A stretch of 9,872 bases of DNA from an uncultured Phycisphaerales bacterium (GTDB taxonomy: Bacteria > Planctomycetota > Phycisphaerae > Phycisphaerales > SM1A02), in NCBI GenBank assembly GCA_946886375.1, contig CAMPIL010000114.1, positions 1-9,872 on the forward strand, in the 5' to 3' direction. The position numbers were made by a program, and so were the translations under genes. The notes beneath the pieces are model-generated. The model was not told the origin of the DNA, made no database searches, and saw only the letters and a list, made by a program, of their open reading frames with translations. Positions 5,513 to 9,872 of this stretch are shown here, piece after piece. Every line of letters starts with the position of its first letter. The first letter of the stretch is position 1.

Positions 5513-8389
5513 ATGGCCCGCTCCGCCTCGCAGATTCGAGATGATTTCATCCAGTACTTCGTGAAGAAGGCCGGACACACTTTTGTGCCGTCCTCGCCTG
5601 TGGTGCCGCACGATGATCCCACGCTGCTGTTCACCAACGCGGGAATGAACCAGTTCAAGGATGTTTTTCTGGGCCAAGGCACGCGCCCCTATACCCGGGC
5701 GGTGAACAGCCAGAAGTGCATTCGTGCCGGCGGCAAGCACAACGATCTGGAGGACGTGGGCAAGGATACCTATCACCACACGTTCTTTGAAATGCTGGGC
5801 AATTGGTCCTTCGGCGATTACTTCAAGGCCGAAGCGATCAAGTGGGCTTGGGATCTGCTCACCGGCGTTTGGGGCTTGGACAAGCGCCGCCTGCACGTTA
5901 CCGTTTTCGCGGGCGACAGCGCCGAAAATCTGGAACGCGATGACGAAGCCGCGGGCCTGTGGCGCACGATGACCGACATCGATCCATCGCACATCCATTA
6001 CGGATCGAAGAAGGACAATTTCTGGGAGATGGGCGACACCGGGCCGTGCGGACCGTGCAGCGAGATTCACTACGACGGCACGCCAGACATGAGCGGCGGC
6101 AAACTCGTCAACACTAGCGATCCGCGCGTCATCGAAATTTGGAACCTCGTGTTCATCCAGTACAACCGCGCTCCCGGCGTGGATGGCCGTCCGGGCAAAC
6201 TGTCACAGCTGCCCGCCAAGCACGTGGACACCGGCATGGGGTTCGAGCGCATCACGCGCGTCATCCAGGGCAAGCAGAGCAACTACGACACCGACATCTG
6301 GTCGCCGATCTTCGTGGCGATTGAACAGCACACCGGCGCGCACCCGTATCGCGGCGCGCTCGAGGACAAGGTGGACATCGCCTATCGCGTGATCGCTGAC
6401 CACATTCGATGCTTGACCGTGGCGATCACCGACGGCGCGCGGCCGAGCAATGAAGGCCGCGGTTACGTGCTGCGGCGAATCCTTCGCCGCGCGGTGCGGC
6501 ACGCGCACCAGACGCTGGGCGTCAAAGGCCCGCTGCTGCACCAACTCGTGCCGGCGGTGGTGCGTTCATTGGGCGATGCGTTTCCCGAACTTGGCCGAAA
6601 CCCCGCGCAAGTGGCGCAGGTGATCCGCGAGGAAGAGGAAGCCTTTCTCAAGACGCTGGACCGGGGAATCGAATTGTTTGAAGCCGCTGGCGGCTTAGCA
6701 CGCGATCGGCGCATCTCTGCTCAAGACGCCTTCAAACTCCACGACACCTACGGCTTCCCCATCGATCTCACGCGTGTGATGGCTGAAGAGCGCGGCATGA
6801 CCGTCGATGAAGAAGGTTTCAACAGTTTGATGGAGCACGCCCGCGAACTCTCTCGCAAAGGCGGCGAGGCCGCTGGCGGGGAGAAAGACCTCACCCTGCC
6901 GCCCGAAGCCATCGCGCGGCTCAAGGCCATGGGCATTGAGCCCACGCACGACCAGGAAAAATATTTCGGCAAGCCCATCGCTGGGGAAGTCAAGGCGATC
7001 TGGAACGGCGACAACTTCGATAATGTCGCCTTGCCCGGCCGGCGGCTTGCGCTGATTCTCGATCGCACCAATTTCTACGCTGAGGCGGGCGGGCAAATCG
7101 GCGACACTGGCCAGATTCACGTGGAATATCAATCCGGCTCGGAACCGGTGCGCGGCCAGGATGTTTCCCGCGCTCGCGGCGCTGCGCGATTTGAGGTGCA
7201 GGACACCAGGTCGTATGGCGGGTACGTGCTTCACATCGGCCACGTCGTCGAACGTCGGGTCACGGTTCAGGATCGCGTCAGCGCGGTCGTCGAAAGCAGT
7301 CGGCGAGAATCCATTCGCGCCAATCACACCGCCACGCACATGATGAATCTCGCCTTGCGCGATGTCCTGGGTGAAGGCGTGGAGCAGAAGGGTTCGCTGG
7401 TGGCTGAAGACCGGCTGCGGTTTGACTTTTCACATTCACAGGCGATGAAGCCGGAGCAGATCGATCAAGTGGAGCGCATCGCTAACGACGCTGTGACACT
7501 GGCGTTGAAGGTCGATGCGGCCGTGGTTCCGCTGGAAAAGGCCAGGCAGATCAACGGCGTGCGCGCGGTGTTCGGCGAGCGATATCCCGACCCGGTGCGC
7601 GTCGTGTCCATCGGCGTGCCGGTGAAGGATCTGATCGCCAATCCATCCAACGCCGAATGGCGGAAGTTCTCCGTCGAGTTCTGCGGCGGCACGCACCTGG
7701 CCCGCAGCGATGAAGCAAAGCGGTTTGTCGTGCTGAAGGAAGAGGCGCTCGCCGCGGGCGTGCGGCGGATCACTGCCGTGACAGGCGCCGCAGCGCAGGC
7801 GGCGGACATCGCGGGCGCTGAACTGGAGCAGCGCGCCGCCAACGCGCTGAACCTTGCGGATGACCTGCTGCCGGCTGAATTTGATGAGATCGTGAAACTG
7901 GCGGATGAACTGACCATCAGTGCAGCGCGCAAGCACAAGATTGCCGTGCTGGTTGAGCAGTTGCGCGGACGCGTGAAGTCATTGCGCAAGTCGGCCCAGG
8001 CGGCCAGCCGCAGCACCGTGGTTGACCAGGCACGCGCGCTGGCGGAGCGGCAGAATGGCAGGATCATCGTCGAACAACTCAGTGGCGCGGACAAGGATTC
8101 GCTGCTTGCCGCGATGGACGTGGTGCGAGCCAAACATCCTGAAGCCGCCGCGATGCTGCTTTCCGCCAATGAAATTGAATCGAAAGTCTTCATCGTCGCT
8201 GCCGTGCCGAAATCGATCATCGATCTCGGGTTGAAAGCCGGCGACTGGGTAAAGCAGGCGGCGGCGGTGTGCGGCGGCTCGGGCGGCGGGCGGCCGGACA
8301 TGGCCCAGGCCGGCGGCAAGGACCCATCGCAAGTGCCTAAAGCGATCGCCGAGGCCAAGGCCTTCGCGCAGCAGAAGATCAAGGCATGA
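5513..8389 (+). CDS. alaS: Alanyl-tRNA synthetase, eukaryote-like form
   Basis: A 958-residue class II synthetase that joins alanine to tRNA-Ala, longer than E. coli AlaRS (876) and close to the eukaryotic cytosolic length. In order: catalytic domain (about 1-260) with 'QKCIRAGGKHNDL' (67-79), 'DVGKDTYHHTFFEMLG' and 'FWEMGDTGPCGPCSEIHYD'; tRNA-binding helical domain (about 260-465) with 'GRGYVLRRILRRAVRHAH'; editing domain (about 590-760), with the zinc site made by H605 and H609 in 'NHTATH' plus C724 and H728 in 'EFCGGTH'; a coiled linker; and the C-Ala domain with 'GGSGGGRPDMAQAGG' (about 921-935). All key residues are intact, so it should both charge and proofread. Several stretches match eukaryotic AlaRS better than the E. 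coli enzyme. The ATG at 5513 fits the family start; there is no ribosome site. Divergent from tpiA. Confidence 0.98.
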   Translation: MARSASQIRDDFIQYFVKKAGHTFVPSSPVVPHDDPTLLFTNAGMNQFKDVFLGQGTRPYTRAVNSQKCIRAGGKHNDLEDVGKDTYHHTFFEMLGNWSFGDYFKAEAIKWAWDLLTGVWGLDKRRLHVTVFAGDSAENLERDDEAAGLWRTMTDIDPSHIHYGSKKDNFWEMGDTGPCGPCSEIHYDGTPDMSGGKLVNTSDPRVIEIWNLVFIQYNRAPGVDGRPGKLSQLPAKHVDTGMGFERITRVIQGKQSNYDTDIWSPIFVAIEQHTGAHPYRGALEDKVDIAYRVIADHIRCLTVAITDGARPSNEGRGYVLRRILRRAVRHAHQTLGVKGPLLHQLVPAVVRSLGDAFPELGRNPAQVAQVIREEEEAFLKTLDRGIELFEAAGGLARDRRISAQDAFKLHDTYGFPIDLTRVMAEERGMTVDEEGFNSLMEHARELSRKGGEAAGGEKDLTLPPEAIARLKAMGIEPTHDQEKYFGKPIAGEVKAIWNGDNFDNVALPGRRLALILDRTNFYAEAGGQIGDTGQIHVEYQSGSEPVRGQDVSRARGAARFEVQDTRSYGGYVLHIGHVVERRVTVQDRVSAVVESSRRESIRANHTATHMMNLALRDVLGEGVEQKGSLVAEDRLRFDFSHSQAMKPEQIDQVERIANDAVTLALKVDAAVVPLEKARQINGVRAVFGERYPDPVRVVSIGVPVKDLIANPSNAEWRKFSVEFCGGTHLARSDEAKRFVVLKEEALAAGVRRITAVTGAAAQAADIAGAELEQRAANALNLADDLLPAEFDEIVKLADELTISAARKHKIAVLVEQLRGRVKSLRKSAQAASRSTVVDQARALAERQNGRIIVEQLSGADKDSLLAAMDVVRAKHPEAAAMLLSANEIESKVFIVAAVPKSIIDLGLKAGDWVKQAAAVCGGSGGGRPDMAQAGGKDPSQVPKAIAEAKAFAQQKIKA

Positions 8390-8518
8390 CATTGGCTTGA
8401 ACGGGCACGTGCGCGAGCCGATCATGCTGTTCAGTCACGCGAACTTTGCTCGACGACACAGTCGAGTGGCATCTGAATTGGTCCGATAGGTAAAGAATAA
8501 TTGCAAGGACCAGCGACT
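8390..8518 (+). other. Gap between alaS and HD-GYP gene, with two inverted repeats
   Basis: TGAAC at 8398-8402 pairs with GTTCA at 8429-8433, and GCA/TGC just inside can extend the stem; this is a candidate alaS transcript end. CTCGAC at 8449-8454 is a perfect inverted repeat of GTCGAG at 8461-8466 with a 6-base loop, either a hairpin or an operator. Neither is followed by a T-run. AT-rich AAAGAATAAT at 8492-8501 could contain a -10 box for the HD-GYP gene, but I cannot match a -35 to it. AAGGA at 8505-8509 is the ribosome site used to choose the next start. Confidence 0.35.
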
Positions 8519-9196
8519 GTGTCTGAGCCCATTCCGCATGAATCCGATGCGCCCCACCAGGACCGCCGCCGCTACGCGCGCGGCAATGCGAGTTATGCGT
8601 CTCATCACGACGCAATCTTCACGCTGGCGCGGGCGAGTGAAATTCACGATGAAGACACCGGCACGCACGTGCTGCGCATCCGCATGGTGGTGGAGCAGAT
8701 CGCGCTGCATATGAATTTTTCGCCTGATGATGCGCGCGAACTTGGCTTTGACGCGATGCTGCATGACGTCGGCAAGTTGCGCATTCCGCCGGAGGTCTTG
8801 CAGAAACCCGGCCAACTCAATGAGCACGAGCGGTTGGTGATGGAATCGCACACGGTGTGCGGCGAGCGATTGCTTTCAGACCGAACGACCATGCAGCGGG
8901 CCTCGCGAATCGCCCGCAGTCATCACGAAAACTGGAACGGCAGCGGCTATCCCGATGGTTTGGCCGGTCAGGCCATTCCAATCGAAGCCCGCATTACCGC
9001 GGCCGCCGACGTGCTCGATGCGCTTATGTCGCCCCGCGCGTACAAGCAGTCGTGGAGTTACGAGCACGCCGTGCGGGAAGTGGTTGGATTGGCGGGCACG
9101 AAACTCGACCCGCAGGTGGTGGACGCGTTAAAGCGATGCGACGCTGACGGTTCACTGCGTGAAGTGTACGGGTTGCCGACCCCGCGTTTCGCTTGA
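8519..9196 (+). CDS. Stand-alone HD-GYP domain phosphodiesterase
   Basis: A 225-residue protein that is almost only an HD-GYP domain, the metal-dependent hydrolase class that opens cyclic di-GMP. Candidate metal ligands and motifs, numbered from GTG 8519: H50 in 'DTGTHVLRI', H82-D83 with K86 in 'LHDVGK', H111 in 'MESHTVCGE', H135-H136 in 'RSHHENWN', the GYP signature 'GSGYP' at 141-145, and D164 in 'AAADVLDAL'. All are present, so activity is likely. One deviation: the usual Asp before 'GSGYP' is Asn (N140). There is no receiver, PAS or GAF domain, so the signal input must come from another protein or from expression. I chose GTG 8519 because AAGGA lies 9 bases upstream; a TTG at 8501 would add six residues. 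It ends 17 bases before the convergent ArsR-type gene. Confidence 0.92.
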   Translation: MSEPIPHESDAPHQDRRRYARGNASYASHHDAIFTLARASEIHDEDTGTHVLRIRMVVEQIALHMNFSPDDARELGFDAMLHDVGKLRIPPEVLQKPGQLNEHERLVMESHTVCGERLLSDRTTMQRASRIARSHHENWNGSGYPDGLAGQAIPIEARITAAADVLDALMSPRAYKQSWSYEHAVREVVGLAGTKLDPQVVDALKRCDADGSLREVYGLPTPRFA

Positions 9197-9213
9197 GGAG
9201 TTTCGGGCTGTAA

Positions 9214-9507
9214 TCAGCGCGAGGCGGTCCGTCGCTGTGGATCGTAAGTTTTGATCCATTCCAACACCGGACGAAGGCCGCGCGGATGCACAGTGTAGAT
9301 GCGCTTGCGGCCGATGCGGCGTTCCGCGATCAGCCCAACCGAGCGCAACACGCGCAAATGGGCGGACAGCGTGGGCTGCGTGTGATGAAAATTCTGCGCC
9401 AATTCAAGCGGCGACTTCTCGCCGCGGTTCAGCAGGTCGAGGATGTGCCGTCGAGTGGGATGCGCGAGGGCGCGAAACACGCTTTCAGTGGAGAAGGGGC
9501 GGCTCAT
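9214..9507 (-). CDS. ArsR/SmtB-family winged-helix regulator
   Basis: A 97-residue DNA-binding repressor-type protein. The family pattern is clear: 'VFRALAHPTRRHILDLLNRG' (10-29), the helix-turn-helix 'SPLELAQNFHHTQPTLSAHLRVLRSVGLI' (32-60) and the wing 'AERRIGRKRIYTVHPRGL'. It has no cysteine at all, so it cannot use the CxC or C-rich metal sites of arsenic or cadmium sensors. It resembles the non-metal subgroup (SdpR-like) that often precedes a START/AHSA1-domain gene. No such partner is in this window; the downstream neighbour is the convergent HD-GYP gene. I use the ATG at 9507, where homologous proteins start. A GTG at 9570 in frame would add 21 unrelated residues. The ATG sits 7 bases after a TAAAAA box, so the mRNA may be leaderless and the regulator may bind its own start region. 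Confidence 0.92.
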   Translation of the reverse strand: MSRPFSTESVFRALAHPTRRHILDLLNRGEKSPLELAQNFHHTQPTLSAHLRVLRSVGLIAERRIGRKRIYTVHPRGLRPVLEWIKTYDPQRRTASR

Positions 9508-9533
9508 GCATTGATTTTTAGCGAAAACACAAT
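9504..9533. repeat. 30-base direct repeat, copy 1 (over the ArsR gene start)
   Basis: Aligned without gaps with 9690-9719, 26 of 30 bases agree, including an unbroken 14-base core ATTTTTAGCGAAAA and the flanking ACAAT and TCAT. The copy covers the regulator's ATG (minus strand), the spacing and the -10 box. Confidence 0.75.
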
Positions 9534-9542
9534 CTTTTGCAA
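9508..9542 (-). promoter_or_regulatory. Candidate promoter/operator of the ArsR-type gene
   Basis: Minus strand: TTGCAA (9542-9537) as -35, a 16-base spacer, and TAAAAA (9520-9515) as -10, followed by 7 bases to the ATG. Within it ATTTTTAGCGAAAA (plus strand 9514-9527) is a partial inverted repeat (TTTT...AAAA around TAGCG) that could be an operator for autoregulation. The same segment recurs at 9690-9719. Confidence 0.5.
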
Positions 9543-9689
9543 CCACGATTGGGCAGTCGGAGCGAAGCACAAATCATATTCCGAATGATCGAACGACCAT
9601 ACGCCTGGTACGCGTGGGCTGCGCGATCTTTGGCCATGCGGATCGGTATATGCGGCAATGTTCAAGATACTCAGGGACGAAAACCCTCG

Positions 9690-9719
9690 TCATACATCCA
9701 TTTTTAGCGAAAATACAAT
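9690..9719. repeat. 30-base direct repeat, copy 2
   Basis: Second copy of the regulator's start segment, 186 bases further from the gene. On the minus strand the -10-like TAAAAA (9706-9701) again stands 7 bases before an ATG (9693-9691). That ATG opens only a 39-codon frame. In the position of the -35, CAGCGA replaces TTGCAA. The core is a better inverted repeat here (ATTTT-TAGCG-AAAAT). It could be a second operator site or the remnant of a duplicated promoter. Confidence 0.7.
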
Positions 9720-9746
9720 GTGTCGCTGACGCTAAATGTCGCAGAT

Positions 9747-9767
9747 GCAAAGCAGCGGTTGCTTTGC
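9747..9767. repeat. Perfect 7-bp inverted repeat (hairpin)
   Basis: GCAAAGC at 9747-9753 and GCTTTGC at 9761-9767 enclose the 7-base loop AGCGGTT. No T-run follows on either strand. It could be a terminator-like hairpin for a gene upstream on the minus strand, outside the window, or a protein-binding site. Confidence 0.5.
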
Positions 9768-9826
9768 GGAAGCCGGAGGCGGGGAGACGGAGTTTTCGCC
9801 GTACGCGATATGCGGCTGCTTAGAGC

Positions 9827-9872
9827 GCCTAACAAAGTGGCATTGGTTTTGCACTGATGGTGGTTGTGCAAG
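9827..9872. other. Possible integron attC-like site, cut by window end
   Basis: GCCTAAC at 9827-9833, followed by AA, is the consensus of the first core (R'') of many attC sites. It stands 3 bases after a TAG stop codon, the usual place at the end of a gene cassette. TTGCAC (9849-9854) and GTGCAA (9866-9871) form an inverted repeat nearby. The matching GTTAGGC core would lie beyond the window, and I cannot identify a clear L'' box. Weak, tentative call. Confidence 0.22.

Larger units (their letters stand above)
9508..9872. other. Gene-poor 365-base stretch with repeats and hairpins
   Basis: No convincing gene. It holds the ArsR-gene promoter (9508-9542), the second 30-base repeat (9690-9719), a perfect 7-bp hairpin (9747-9767), and an attC-like GCCTAAC core with a nearby inverted repeat at the very end (9827-9871). 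A frame from GTG 9614 to TAG 9823 (69 codons) and a minus-strand frame 9693-9574 (39 codons) exist but have no coding signature. The AT-richer blocks around 9510-9540 and 9695-9720 contrast with the GC-rich genes nearby, as expected for regulatory DNA. Confidence 0.6.

Noticed and set aside
7465..8382. 305-codon open frame on the minus strand inside alaS
   Set aside because: Ser/Ala/Arg-rich translation with no family features, fully inside a strongly conserved synthetase; long antisense frames are expected in GC-rich coding DNA.
9214..9570. Upstream GTG start for the ArsR-type regulator
   Set aside because: It would add 21 residues without family similarity and would place the promoter-like boxes inside the gene.
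9574..9693. 39-codon minus-strand frame behind repeat copy 2
   Set aside because: Begins 'MTRVF', loosely like the regulator's 'MSRPF', but similarity ends there; too short and without helix-turn-helix, so not annotated as a gene or pseudogene.
9614..9823. 69-codon frame starting at GTG in the gene-poor end
   Set aside because: No Shine-Dalgarno, Arg/Ala-rich basic translation, spans a repeat and a hairpin. Kept only as part of the tentative integron-cassette idea.
1..9872. CRISPR array, tRNA/rRNA gene, insertion sequence or prophage
   Set aside because: No regularly spaced repeats, no cloverleaf or rRNA-like sequence, no transposase or phage protein, and no terminal inverted repeats with target duplications were seen.

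Overview
The window looks like chromosomal DNA of a GC-rich bacterium, most likely a planctomycete (Phycisphaerae-like). This is inferred, not proven. The supports are an alanyl-tRNA synthetase strikingly like the eukaryotic form, a HEAT/PDZ secreted protein next to a phosphotransferase and yicC, a proline-rich SecG, and a CAGGGA-type intergenic repeat of a kind I associate with planctomycete genomes. The content is mostly housekeeping. I see no insertion sequence, CRISPR array, rRNA or tRNA.

Layout. Positions 2-792 (+): the 3' part of a DUF2314-type gene overlaps by 4 bases a small DUF2007-type membrane-anchored protein. Positions 5402 down to 834 (-): five co-directional genes, tpiA, secG, yicC, an APH-family phosphotransferase and a secreted PDZ protein, with gaps of 51, 28, 87 and 11 bases, probably one operon. 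Positions 5403-5512: a 110-base divergent promoter region between tpiA and alaS. Positions 5513-8389 (+): complete alaS. Positions 8519-9196 (+): a stand-alone HD-GYP protein, convergent with a small ArsR-type regulator (9214-9507, -). Positions 9508-9872: no convincing gene, but dense in signals.

How they work together: tpiA is central glycolysis, secG belongs to the Sec translocon, yicC acts in RNA decay, and alaS charges tRNA-Ala. The phosphotransferase and PDZ protein are linked by an 11-base gap in which the Shine-Dalgarno site of the second overlaps the stop codon of the first, which suggests translational coupling. The HD-GYP protein would hydrolyse cyclic di-GMP.

The least ordinary parts are: a 30-base promoter segment of the ArsR gene repeated 186 bases upstream (26 of 30 identical); an integron attC-like core right at the window's end; a repeat forming the tail of TpiA; -10-like boxes 7-9 bases before the start codons of alaS, tpiA and the ArsR gene, which suggest leaderless mRNAs; and the eukaryote-like AlaRS. 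I did not find a clear new multi-gene system.
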